The notes beneath the pieces are model-generated. The model saw only the letters and a list, made by a program, of their open reading frames with translations, did no database searches and was not told the DNA's origin. Shown piece after piece: positions 54,287 through 62,442 of a stretch of 64,000 nt of DNA. Position 1 is the first letter of the stretch. Each line of letters begins with the position of its first letter. A program made the position numbers and the translations under genes. Source of the DNA: DAHUYF01 sp963789275 (lineage in GTDB: Bacteria; Pseudomonadota; Alphaproteobacteria; ATCC43930; CGMCC-115725); assembly GCA_963789275.1 (NCBI GenBank), contig CAWBKF010000018.1:62001-126000 (forward strand), given 5' to 3'.

Positions 54287-54591
54287 GGCGTCGGCGCCTG
54301 CGCGGCGCATTTGCGTCGGCGCTGGCGCTCTGCTGTCGCCGGCGCCGTCATGCCGTGCTGTTTGGCAAGATCGCGAGCCGCGGCCGCGCTGCGAATATGC
54401 TCGGCGATCTCCCGGTGAAGCCAGAGACTGCGATTGGAGCCCGGGAGTCTAAATCGGCGCGGGAACAGGCCGTCCCGCTCCAGGCGCAGAAGGGCGGCAT
54501 TGGAAGTGGTTATGCCGAGTTGGGCGAGGCCGTGGTGATCTAAGACAAGCGGAGTGGCGAGGGGAGGGTTTGTCGAAATGTGCGCGACCAT
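54283..54591 (-). CDS. AlpA-family / excisionase-like helix-turn-helix regulator
   Basis: 102 residues. LGITTSNAALLRLERDGLFPRRFRLPGSNRSLWLHREIAEHI is the AlpA/MerR-type winged helix pattern with the basic wing (PRRFRLPGSNRSLW). AlpA proteins activate integrase genes or act as excisionases in satellites and prophages. It is the right-most gene of the element; two palindromes lie just before its start. Confidence 0.75.
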   Translation of the reverse strand: MVAHISTNPPLATPLVLDHHGLAQLGITTSNAALLRLERDGLFPRRFRLPGSNRSLWLHREIAEHIRSAAAARDLAKQHGMTAPATAERQRRRKCAAQAPTP

Positions 54592-54598
54592 GGGCGTT

Positions 54599-54636
54599 CC
54601 CCGAAATCGGGGTGATCCCTGGTCGCGACACGACCA
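54599..54636. promoter_or_regulatory. Two palindromes upstream of the AlpA-like gene
   Basis: CCCCGA-AA-TCGGGG (54599-54612) and TGGTCG-CGACA-CGACCA (54620-54636) lie within 45 bases of the ATG at 54591. Their placement suits autoregulation. They do not share the TAGTT core of the 51240-51360 cluster. Confidence 0.45.
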
Positions 54637-54844
54637 TCGTCAACTCACCGTCCACATCGTCCTGGGAAACGGAATAGAGGACTAGCGGCGTTGGCCCGTT
54701 CTAGGCCTACGCTGCAGACGAGCCTACGCCTTGATGGCCAACGAAACAATACAAGGAGCTACAGGGGTGAGGGCTGGCGCCCGATACCCAACAGTTCCCC
54801 TACAGCGGACAGAAAATTTCTATGCCGATAATTATACTTATTTA

Positions 54845-55231
54845 TCAATTAGTTAATAGAGTATATCCGTTGTTGCGCAGGCACTGGTCGACCATCTGCT
54901 TCTCGTCCTGGGGCCCGTTGACCTGAGTTGCCCCGGCCGCGGTGCCGACGGCGAGGCCGGAGAGCGCGCCGTAGCTCTCGCCGAGGCCGATGCTGCCGCC
55001 GGCGACTGCGCCGCCTACCGCGCCGAGCGCAGTGCCCATGCCGGCGCCCACCAGCGCACCGGCCAGGATCGGCCCATAGCGGTCACGTTCTGCAACTTTT
55101 TTGCAGTCGCGCAGATCCGTCTCGTAGCGCGCCGCGTCGATACCGGCGAGATCGACCGCGGGCCGGTAAGGGCTCCCCGGCGCGCAGCCGGCGGCAAGCG
55201 CGCAGAGCAGCAGCGGGGTGATCGGGCGCAT
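54845..55231 (-). CDS. Glycine-zipper lipoprotein with element-supplied C-terminus
   Basis: 128 residues: lipobox ALAAGC after a short hydrophobic helix, two Gly-rich zipper segments (ILAGALVGAGMGTALGAVGGAVAGG, SYGALSGLAVGTAAGA), and a C-terminal CLRNNGY motif with a Cys. Probably an outer-membrane-anchored envelope protein. The last codons (TLLTN, AT-rich) come from the integrated element; the host originals (KLAD) are at 39372-39407. I chose the ATG at 55231 because MRPITPLLL gives a proper lipoprotein signal. Confidence 0.82.
   Translation of the reverse strand: MRPITPLLLCALAAGCAPGSPYRPAVDLAGIDAARYETDLRDCKKVAERDRYGPILAGALVGAGMGTALGAVGGAVAGGSIGLGESYGALSGLAVGTAAGATQVNGPQDEKQMVDQCLRNNGYTLLTN
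54862..54883. repeat. attR: right boundary repeat of the integrated element
   Basis: Partner of the repeat at 39386-39407, same orientation, two mismatches, exact 14-base core at 54870-54883. It encodes part of CLRNNGY at the end of the glycine-zipper lipoprotein gene. The bases to its left (54592-54861) are AT-rich element DNA without a gene. Confidence 0.85.
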
Positions 55232-55283
55232 GGCGGCGATACTCTGCCGGCGGCGGCCGCTCGTCAATCGCTGGGACCGGCGC

Positions 55284-56021
55284 TCAATAGGTGGCGCGGC
55301 CGCCGGAGAGATCGAAGACGCCCCCCGTGCTGAAGGAGCATTCCTCCGAGGCGAGCCAGGCGATCATCGCCGCGATCTCCTCGGCCGCGCCGAAGCGGGC
55401 CATCGGGATCTTCGACAGCATGTAGTCGATATGCTGTTGCGTCATCTGCGCGAACATCTCGGTCTTGACCGCGGCGGGGGTGACGCAATTGACCCGGATG
55501 CCGGTGCGCGCCAGCTCCTTGCCCAGCGATTTCGTCAGCGCGATCACGCCGGCCTTCGCCGCGGAATAGGCCGAGGCGTTGGGATTGCCTTCCTTGCCGG
55601 CGATCGAGGCGATGGCGACGATGCGGCCGTAATCGCGCTGCTGCATGCCCGGCACCACGGCGCGGCAGCACAGGAAGACGCCGGTGAGGTCGATGTCGAT
55701 CACCTTGCGCCAGGCCTCGGCCGGGTATTGCGCGACGGTGGTGTTGGGGCCGGTGATGCCGGCGCTGGCGACGAGGATGTCGACGGGACCGAGGCGGCGC
55801 TCGGTCTCCGCCAGCGCCGCGGCGATTGAGTGCTCGTCGGTGACGTCGACGGTGCAGCCGATGGCGCCCTCGAGCCGCGCCGCCGCCGGCCCGGCGCCGT
55901 CGAGGTCCCACAGCGCCGGCTTCGCGCCGCAGGCGCGGAAGCGCTCGGCGCAGGCATAGCCGATGCCGCGGGCGCCGCCGGTGATGACGGCGACACGGTT
56001 CCTGAGGTCGATCTGGTTCAT
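55284..56021 (-). CDS. SDR-family oxidoreductase (sugar/sugar-acid dehydrogenase type)
   Basis: 245 residues, canonical: TGGARGIG, catalytic Ser in IASIAG, YSAAKAG and a C-terminal FDLSGGRATY. Similar SDRs oxidise 2-keto-3-deoxy sugar acids or aldoses in non-phosphorylating sugar pathways. The ATG at 56021 follows GGGAGGAGAG, a very good site. It is divergent from the IlvD/Edd dehydratase gene, so both may be controlled from the 130-base gap. Confidence 0.87.
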   Translation of the reverse strand: MNQIDLRNRVAVITGGARGIGYACAERFRACGAKPALWDLDGAGPAAARLEGAIGCTVDVTDEHSIAAALAETERRLGPVDILVASAGITGPNTTVAQYPAEAWRKVIDIDLTGVFLCCRAVVPGMQQRDYGRIVAIASIAGKEGNPNASAYSAAKAGVIALTKSLGKELARTGIRVNCVTPAAVKTEMFAQMTQQHIDYMLSKIPMARFGAAEEIAAMIAWLASEECSFSTGGVFDLSGGRATY

Positions 56022-56150
56022 CTCTCCTCCCGTAGCTTGTCGCCGCGGCGCCCGGCTTTGTAAGATGGCGGGAACGCGCCGCGGCGGGCCATTCGACAAG
56101 GCCGAGGGTCCCGCCGTCAACCCGCGATCGCGACCATGGAGGGAATCATG

Positions 56151-57878
56151 CCGGACGACGCCGGAAAGAAGCCGTTGCGCAGCACCCACTGGTTCGGCCA
56201 TCCCGACCGCGATGGCTTCGCGCACCGCTCGTGGATGCGCAACCAGGGCTTGCCGTCCCACCTCTTCGACGGCAGGCCGGTGATCGGCATCTGCAACACC
56301 TGGTCGGAGCTCACGCCCTGCAATGCGCATTTCCGCCGCATCGCCGAGCATGTGAAGCGCGGCGTCTATGAGATGGGCGGGTTTCCCGTCGAATTTCCGG
56401 TGATGAGCCTGGGCGAGACCCTGATGCGCCCCACCACCATGCTGTTCCGCAACCTCGTCAGCATGGATGTCGAGGAATCGATCCGCGCCAATCCGCTCGA
56501 CGGCGTCGTGCTGCTCACCGGCTGCGACAAGACGACACCGGCGCTGATGATGGGGGCGGCGAGCTGCGACCTGCCGACGCTCGTCGTCTCCGGCGGCCCC
56601 ATGCTCAACGGCAAGTTCCGCGGCACCGATATCGGCTCCGGCACCAATGTCTGGTCGATGAGCGAGGATGTCCGCGCCGGCAACATGTCGCTCGCCGATT
56701 TCATGGATGCCGAGGCCTGCATGTCGCGCTCGGCCGGGCATTGCATGACCATGGGCACCGCCTCCACCATGGCGAGCATGGTCGAGGCGCTCGGCATGGG
56801 GCTGCCGACCAACGCCGCCATCCCCGCCGTCGACAGCCGCCGCTATGTGCTGGCGCACATGGCCGGCCGGCGCATCGTCGAGATGGTGCGCGAGGATCTC
56901 CGCATGTCGAAGGTGCTGACGCGCGAGGCCTTCGAGAACGCCATCCGCATCAACGGCGCGATCGGCGGCTCGACCAACGCGGTGGTGCATCTGCTGGCGC
57001 TCGCCGGCCGCATCGGCGTGGAGCTCAAGCTCGAGGATTGGGACAAGCTCGGCCACGACATTCCGCTGCTGGTCAATCTGATGCCGTCGGGCCAGTTCCT
57101 GATGGAGGATTTCTATTACGCCGGCGGCCTGCCGGCGGTGATCCGCGAGCTCGGCGATCTCCTCCATCGCGATGCGCTCACCGTCAACGGCCGCACCATG
57201 GGCGAGAACACCGCCGAGGCGCCCTGCTACAACCGCGAGGTCATCGCCGCGCTGGCATCGCCGTTCAAGCCGCGGGCCGGCATCGCCGTGCTGCGGGGCA
57301 ATCTCTGTCCCGATGGCGCCGTGCTCAAGCCCTCGGCGGCGACGCCGAAGCTGATGCAGCATCGCGGCCGCGCCGTGGTGTTCGAGAGCATCGAGCATTT
57401 CAAGGAGCGCGTCGACGCGCCCGATCTCGCCATCGACGAGACTTCGGTGATGGTGCTGAAAGGCGCCGGGCCCAAGGGGTATCCGGGGTTCCCCGAGGTC
57501 GGCAACATGCCGATCCCGCAAAAGCTGCTGAAGCGCGGCATCACCGACGTCGTGCGTATCTCCGACGCGCGCATGAGCGGCACCGCTTATGGCACGGTGG
57601 TGCTGCATGTCTCGCCCGAGGCGGCGCAGGGCGGGCCGCTGGCGCTGGTGCGCGACGGCGACATGATCGAGCTCGACGTCGAGAAGCGGCGGCTCCATCT
57701 CGACATCGCCGAGGCCGAGATGACCAGGCGCCGCCAGGCGTGGAAGCCGGCCCCCGACGCCTATGATCGCGGCTACGCCAAGCTCTATGTCGACCATGTC
57801 ATGCAGGCGCATCAGGGCGCCGATCTCGACTTCCTGGTCGGCAAGAGCGGCGCCAAGGTGGCGCGGGAATCGCATTGA
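56151..57878 (+). CDS. IlvD/Edd-family sugar-acid dehydratase (L-arabinonate/D-xylonate dehydratase type)
   Basis: 575 residues with iron-sulfur ligands in CNTWSELTPC, TGCDKTTPALMMG and the ACMSRSAGHCMTMGTASTM region, then GAIGGSTNAVVHLLA and SDARMSGTAYG. The N-terminal HWFGHPDRDGFAHRSWM is characteristic of arabinonate/xylonate dehydratases over dihydroxyacid dehydratase. It makes a 2-keto-3-deoxy sugar acid. GGAGGG lies just before the ATG at 56151. It fits with the KDPG aldolase-type gene and the sugar importer nearby. Confidence 0.88.
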   Translation, partial: PDDAGKKPLRSTHWFGHPDRDGFAHRSWMRNQGLPSHLFDGRPVIGICNTWSELTPCNAHFRRIAEHVKRGVYEMGGFPVEFPVMSLGETLMRPTTMLFRNLVSMDVEESIRANPLDGVVLLTGCDKTTPALMMGAASCDLPTLVVSGGPMLNGKFRGTDIGSGTNVWSMSEDVRAGNMSLADFMDAEACMSRSAGHCMTMGTASTMASMVEALGMGLPTNAAIPAVDSRRYVLAHMAGRRIVEMVREDLRMSKVLTREAFENAIRINGAIGGSTNAVVHLLALAGRIGVELKLEDWDKLGHDIPLLVNLMPSGQFLMEDFYYAGGLPAVIRELGDLLHRDALTVNGRTMGENTAEAPCYNREVIAALASPFKPRAGIAVLRGNLCPDGAVLKPSAATPKLMQHRGRAVVFESIEHFKERVDAPDLAIDETSVMVLKGAGPKGYPGFPEVGNMPIPQKLLKRGITDVVRISDARMSGTAYGTVVLHVSPEAAQGGPLALVRDGDMIELDVEKRRLHLDIAEAEMTRRRQAWKPAPDAYDRGYAKLYVDHVMQAHQGADLDFLVGKSGAKVARESH

Positions 57879-58092
57879 GCGGCGGTTTCGCCGGCACGGC
57901 ATAGGGCAGGCTACAAGCGCGGCGCCGGACAGGACCGGCGACACTGTCGGGGCGCTGCGCGAGCGGTCGCGCCGAGGCGCCCGGTCGCCGGGATGCGAGA
58001 TGGCGGCGCTTGCAATATCTCGCCGCCTCGCCATGCTGCGGGCGGTTCCGAGGACGGCGTAGAAGACCGCCCGGAGGCGAGGAGGCTGCCGG

Positions 58093-59163
58093 ATGGCGTC
58101 GGTCGAAATCCGCGAGGTGCGGAAATCCTTCGGGCCCGTGGATGTCATCCAGGGTGTTTCCATCGCTATCGGCGATGAGGAGTTCGTCGCCCTGGTCGGG
58201 CCGTCCGGTTGCGGCAAGACGACGCTGCTGCGGATGATCGCCGGGCTCGAGCACATCACCGGCGGCGAGATCGCCATCGGCGGCCGGGTGGTGAACCAGC
58301 TGCCGCCGAAAGAGCGCGACATCGCCATGGTCTTCCAGAACTACGCGCTCTATCCGCATATGACGGTGCGCGACAACATGGCTTTCAGCCTGAAGCTGCG
58401 CCGGGCGGAGCAGGCGGTGATCGACGCGCGCGTCAACCAGGCGGCGGAGATCCTGGGGCTCGGCCAGCTCCTCGAGCGCTACCCGCGGCAGCTCTCCGGC
58501 GGCCAGCGCCAGCGCGTCGCCATGGGCCGCGCCATCGTCCGCGACCCGCAGGTCTTCCTGTTCGACGAGCCGCTCTCCAACCTCGACGCCAAGCTGCGGG
58601 TGCAGATGCGCACCGAGATCAAGTCGCTGCATCAGCGGCTGCGCACCACCTCGGTCTATGTAACGCATGACCAGGTCGAGGCCATGACCATGGCCGACCG
58701 CATCGTCGTCATGCATGACGGCAAGGTCGAGCAGATCGGCACGCCGCTCGAGCTCTACGATCACCCCGCCAACCTGTTCGTCGCGGGCTTCATCGGCTCG
58801 CCGGCGATGAATTTCATCCCGGGCGTGCTGCAGCGCAACGGCGGCGAGGCCTGGGTGGCGACGCCGGATGGCGGCCGGCTGCCGGCGCCGCCCAATGGCG
58901 GCGGCGAGCACGGGCAGCGGATCGTCTATGGCGCCCGGCCCGAGCATCTCGACATCGCCGGCGAGGGCGGCGTGCCGGCGACGGTGCGGGTGGTCGAGCC
59001 GACCGGCGCCGACACCTTCGTCTATGCCGAGCTGGCCGGGACGCAGCTCTGCGCCGTCTTCGGCGAGCGCCATGTCTTCCGGCCCGGCGAGACCATCCGC
59101 CTGCAGCCGCGGCTCGATTCCGTGCACTTGTTTGACGCGGAAAGCGGCAAGAAACTACACTGA
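58093..59163 (+). CDS. Sugar ABC transporter ATP-binding protein (UgpC/MalK type)
   Basis: 356 residues: Walker A GPSGCGKTTLL, Q-loop FQNYALYPHMTV, signature LSGGQRQRVAMGRA, Walker B FLFDEPLSNLDAKL, H-loop THDQVEAMTMADR, and a C-terminal TOBE domain. It powers the importer encoded by the next three genes. The ATG at 58093 follows GGCGAGGAGGC. The 214 bases before it hold no gene I can see. Confidence 0.92.
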   Translation: MASVEIREVRKSFGPVDVIQGVSIAIGDEEFVALVGPSGCGKTTLLRMIAGLEHITGGEIAIGGRVVNQLPPKERDIAMVFQNYALYPHMTVRDNMAFSLKLRRAEQAVIDARVNQAAEILGLGQLLERYPRQLSGGQRQRVAMGRAIVRDPQVFLFDEPLSNLDAKLRVQMRTEIKSLHQRLRTTSVYVTHDQVEAMTMADRIVVMHDGKVEQIGTPLELYDHPANLFVAGFIGSPAMNFIPGVLQRNGGEAWVATPDGGRLPAPPNGGGEHGQRIVYGARPEHLDIAGEGGVPATVRVVEPTGADTFVYAELAGTQLCAVFGERHVFRPGETIRLQPRLDSVHLFDAESGKKLH

Positions 59164-59210
59164 AACCGACAAAGCGCGGACATCGCGCAACGCCCCGGGA
59201 GGAGCAACTC

Positions 59211-60536
59211 ATGAGCGACGTCAGCAGACGCGACATCCTCAAGGCCGGCGTGTCGGTGACCGCGATGGCGGGGACGGGTCTGATCTCGGCCCCCGCGGCG
59301 CGGGCCGAGATGATCTGGAAGGGCCAGCCCGAGAAGAATGCGTCGCTGCGCGTGCTGCGCTGGAAGCAGTTCGTCCAGGGTGACATCGACAACTGGATGG
59401 AGACGACCAAGAAGTTCACGCAGCAGACCGGCATCCAGGTGCGCGTCGACACCGAGAGCTGGGAGGATATCCGGCCGAAAGCGGCGGTCGCCGCCAATGT
59501 TGGCGCCGGCCCGGATCTCATCATCGGCACTAATGACGACCCGCATAAATTCCCGGACAAGCTGGTGGAGCTGACCGACCTCGCCGATTACCTCGGCGCC
59601 AAATATGGCGGCTGGTACGATGTCTGCCGGCGCTACGGCATGCGCGACAACAAATGGATCGCGCTGCCGCAGGGCGGGCCGGGGGGCTGCCTCAACTATC
59701 GCATCGGCGCGCTGCAGAAGGCCGGCTTCGAGGAGTTCCCGAAGACCACCGCGGACTTCCTCAAGCTGTGCCAGAACCTCAAGAAGAACGGCACGCCGCC
59801 GGGCTTCGCGCTCGGCCACGCGACGGGCGACGCCAATGGCTGGACGCACTGGCTGGTCTGGTCGCATGGCGGCAAGATGGTCGACGACAAGAACAACGTC
59901 GTCATCGACGGGCCCGAGACCATCGCCGCGCTGGACTATGCCAAGGAGCTCTACGCGACGTTCATCCCGGGCACGCTCTCCTGGCAGGACCCGAGCAACA
60001 ACAAGGCGTTCCTTGCCGGCGATATCAGCCTCACCAACAACGGCATCTCGATCTACACCGTGGCGAAGACCTCGAAGGACGAGGCGCTGCAGGCGATCGC
60101 CAAGGACATGGATCACGCCAAGCAATGGCCGGTCGGCCCGGTCGGCAGGCGCACGGAATTCCAACTGATGCTGCAGGCCTACGCCTTCAAATACACGAAG
60201 TTTCCCAATGCGGTGAAGGAGTATCTTCGCTTCATGTGGGAGAAGGAGCAGTACGAGCCGTGGCAGGCGGCGTCGAACGGCTATATCACCCAGCCGCTCA
60301 GGGCCTATGAAGACAACCCGATCTGGACGGCCGACCCGAAGAACACGCCCTTCCGCGACGTGCTCGCGGGCGCGCTCGACAATGGCTATTCCGGCCAGCT
60401 CGGCGCCGCCTCGGCGGCAGTGATCGGCGATTTCATCCTGGTCGACATGGTCGCCGAGGCCGCCACTGGCTCGCGCACGCCGAAGGAGGCGGTAGCGCGC
60501 GCCGCCGAGCGGGCGAAGCGCTATTACCAGTCGTGA
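59211..60536 (+). CDS. Sugar ABC transporter substrate-binding protein (family 1)
   Basis: 441 residues with a twin-arginine-type start SRRDILKAGVSVTAMAG and cleavage after ARA. The body has family 1 features: LRVLRWKQFVQGDIDNW, GAGPDLIIGTNDDPHKFPDKLVELTDL, and W-rich sugar-binding segments (NGWTHWLVWSHGGKMVDD). It captures a sugar or sugar derivative in the periplasm. GGGAGGAGC lies seven bases before the ATG. Confidence 0.9.
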   Translation: MSDVSRRDILKAGVSVTAMAGTGLISAPAARAEMIWKGQPEKNASLRVLRWKQFVQGDIDNWMETTKKFTQQTGIQVRVDTESWEDIRPKAAVAANVGAGPDLIIGTNDDPHKFPDKLVELTDLADYLGAKYGGWYDVCRRYGMRDNKWIALPQGGPGGCLNYRIGALQKAGFEEFPKTTADFLKLCQNLKKNGTPPGFALGHATGDANGWTHWLVWSHGGKMVDDKNNVVIDGPETIAALDYAKELYATFIPGTLSWQDPSNNKAFLAGDISLTNNGISIYTVAKTSKDEALQAIAKDMDHAKQWPVGPVGRRTEFQLMLQAYAFKYTKFPNAVKEYLRFMWEKEQYEPWQAASNGYITQPLRAYEDNPIWTADPKNTPFRDVLAGALDNGYSGQLGAASAAVIGDFILVDMVAEAATGSRTPKEAVARAAERAKRYYQS

Positions 60537-60628
60537 GGGATCGGCGACACTGCGGGACGCGCCGGCGATCCCGCGGTCGCCCTGCAGAAAGGCATGCCGT
60601 GACCCGCCAGACCGGCCGCTGACCGCGC

Positions 60629-61573
60629 ATGGCGGTCCAGACCCAAACCACGCTGCAAGCCGCCGCGCGGCCCCGGCGCTGGCGGCTCGACGACAGCCGC
60701 GCGCTGCTGGGGCTGGTCTTCATGCTGCCGGCCGCGGTGGTGCTGCTCGTCTTCCTGACCTATCCGCTGGCGCTGGGGCTGTGGCTTGGCCTCACCAACC
60801 GGAACATCGGCGGCGCCGGGCATTTCGTCGGGCTCGCCAATTTCCGCTCGCTGCTCGACGACAGCGTGTTCTGGCTCGTGGTGTTCAACACCGTGCTCTA
60901 TACGGTGGTGGCGAGCGTTGTGAAGTTCGGCCTGGGGCTCTATCTGGCGCTGCTGCTCAACCACAAGCTGCCGTTCAAGTCGATCATTCGCGCCTTCGTG
61001 CTGCTGCCCTTCGTCGTGCCGACGGTGCTGTCGGCGATCGCCTTCTGGTGGCTCTATGATTCGCAGTTCTCGATCATCTCCTGGGTGCTGGTGAAGCTGG
61101 GCTTCATCCACAGCTACATCGATTTCCTCGGCGATCCCTGGAACGCGCGCTGGTCGCTGATCGCCGCCAATGTCTGGCGCGGCATCCCGTTCGTGGCGAT
61201 CACGCTGCTGGCGGGGCTGCAGACCATCCCGCCCTCGCTCTATGAGGCGGCGACCCTCGACGGCGCCAGCCCCTGGCAGAATTTCCGCTACATCACCTTT
61301 CCGATGCTGACGCCGATCATCGCCGTGGTGATGACCTTCTCGGTGCTGATGACCTTCACCGATTTCCAGCTCGTCTACGCCATCACCAAGGGCGGGCCGC
61401 TGAACGCGACGCATCTGATGGCGACGCTCTCCTTCCAGCGCGCCATCACCGGCGGCCAGCTCGGCGAGGGCGCGGCGATCGCCGATGCGATGATCCCGTT
61501 CCTGCTCGCCGCCATCCTGTTCAGCTATTTCGGCCTGCAGCGGCGCAAATGGCAGGCGGGGGGACGCGACTGA
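60629..61573 (+). CDS. Sugar ABC transporter permease (MalF/UgpA type)
   Basis: 314 residues, six membrane helices, with LLGLVFMLPAAVVLLVFLTYPL at the start and EAATLDGASPWQNFRYITFPML as the EAA loop that docks on the ATPase. The stop overlaps the start of the second permease gene (TGATG). No strong ribosome site precedes the ATG at 60629. Confidence 0.9.
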   Translation: MAVQTQTTLQAAARPRRWRLDDSRALLGLVFMLPAAVVLLVFLTYPLALGLWLGLTNRNIGGAGHFVGLANFRSLLDDSVFWLVVFNTVLYTVVASVVKFGLGLYLALLLNHKLPFKSIIRAFVLLPFVVPTVLSAIAFWWLYDSQFSIISWVLVKLGFIHSYIDFLGDPWNARWSLIAANVWRGIPFVAITLLAGLQTIPPSLYEAATLDGASPWQNFRYITFPMLTPIIAVVMTFSVLMTFTDFQLVYAITKGGPLNATHLMATLSFQRAITGGQLGEGAAIADAMIPFLLAAILFSYFGLQRRKWQAGGRD

Positions 61574-62442
61574 TGGCGAAGGCGCAACAGGAAGGCATGG
61601 AATACCTGTCGTCGCTGCCGCGCCGGCTGGTGACGGTCTACATGCCGCTCGCCATCATGCTGTTCGTGCTGCTCTTCCCGTTCTATTGGATGGCGACGAC
61701 GACCTTCAAGCCGGATGCCGAGCTCTACGACTATGCCAAATACAACCCCTTCTGGGTCGCGCATCCGACCCTGGAGCACGTCAAGAAGCTGCTCTTCGAG
61801 ACCAGCTATCCCGATTGGATGCTCAACACCATCATCATCTCGGTGAGCTCGACCGCGCTGTCGCTGTTCTGCTCGGTCTGCGCCGCCTACGCCATCGAGC
61901 GGCTGCGCTATCGCGGCTCGCAATACGTCGGGCTCGCCATCTTCCTGGCCTATCTCGTGCCGCCCAGCATCCTCTTCATCCCGCTGGCGACCATGGTGTT
62001 CCAGCTCGGCATGTTCGACAGCGACTGGGCGCTGATCCTGACCTACCCGACCTTCCTGATACCGTTCTGCACCTGGCTGCTGATGGGCTATTTCCGCACC
62101 ATTCCCTATGAGCTTGAGGAATGCGCGCTGATCGACGGCGCGACGCGGCTGCAGATCCTGCTGAAGATCACCCTGCCGCTCGCCGTGCCCGGGCTGATCT
62201 CCGCCGGCATCTTCGCCTTCACGCTGTCGTGGAACGAGTTCATCTATGCGCTCACCTTCATCTCATCCTCGGAGAACAAGACGATCCCGGTCGGCGCCAT
62301 CACCGAGCTCGTCGAAGGCGACGTCTATCACTGGGGCTCACTCATGGCGGCGGCGCTGCTGGGCTCCCTGCCGGTGGTGATCCTCTACTCCTTCTTCGTC
62401 GAGCACTACGTCTCGAGCCTCACCGGCGCGGTGAAGGAGTAG
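61573..62442 (+). CDS. Sugar ABC transporter permease (MalG/UgpE type)
   Basis: 289 residues, six membrane helices. FPFYWMATTTFKP near the N-terminus, LEECALIDGATRLQILLKITLPLAVPGLISAGIFAF as the EAA loop and LSWNEFIYALTFI are family marks. The ATG at 61573 overlaps the previous stop. It converges with a decayed BrkB gene whose end overlaps by about 20 bases. Confidence 0.9.
   Translation: MAKAQQEGMEYLSSLPRRLVTVYMPLAIMLFVLLFPFYWMATTTFKPDAELYDYAKYNPFWVAHPTLEHVKKLLFETSYPDWMLNTIIISVSSTALSLFCSVCAAYAIERLRYRGSQYVGLAIFLAYLVPPSILFIPLATMVFQLGMFDSDWALILTYPTFLIPFCTWLLMGYFRTIPYELEECALIDGATRLQILLKITLPLAVPGLISAGIFAFTLSWNEFIYALTFISSSENKTIPVGAITELVEGDVYHWGSLMAAALLGSLPVVILYSFFVEHYVSSLTGAVKE

Larger units (their letters stand above)
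39394..54883. mobile_element. Integrated phage-derived element, about 15.5 kb (prophage remnant or satellite)
   Basis: Bounded by direct repeats in a coding-gene 3' end. It contains a tyrosine integrase (left end, plus strand), an AlpA-like regulator and RepA-like ATPase (right end, minus strand), then a minus-strand run of small coupled genes with an XkdF-like protease and a tape-measure protein. Several proteins have no recognised function. No terminase, portal, major capsid, tail fibre, holin or endolysin is recognised in the gene set. The size and the integrase/AlpA/Rep set fit a phage satellite; the tape-measure gene fits a prophage. Confidence 0.85.

Noticed and set aside
39394..54883. 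Toxin-antitoxin or anti-phage cargo inside the element
   Set aside because: The small genes near the integrase (41028-42343) were considered as cargo, but none shows a known toxin, antitoxin, nuclease or TIR/ATPase motif, so no such function is claimed.
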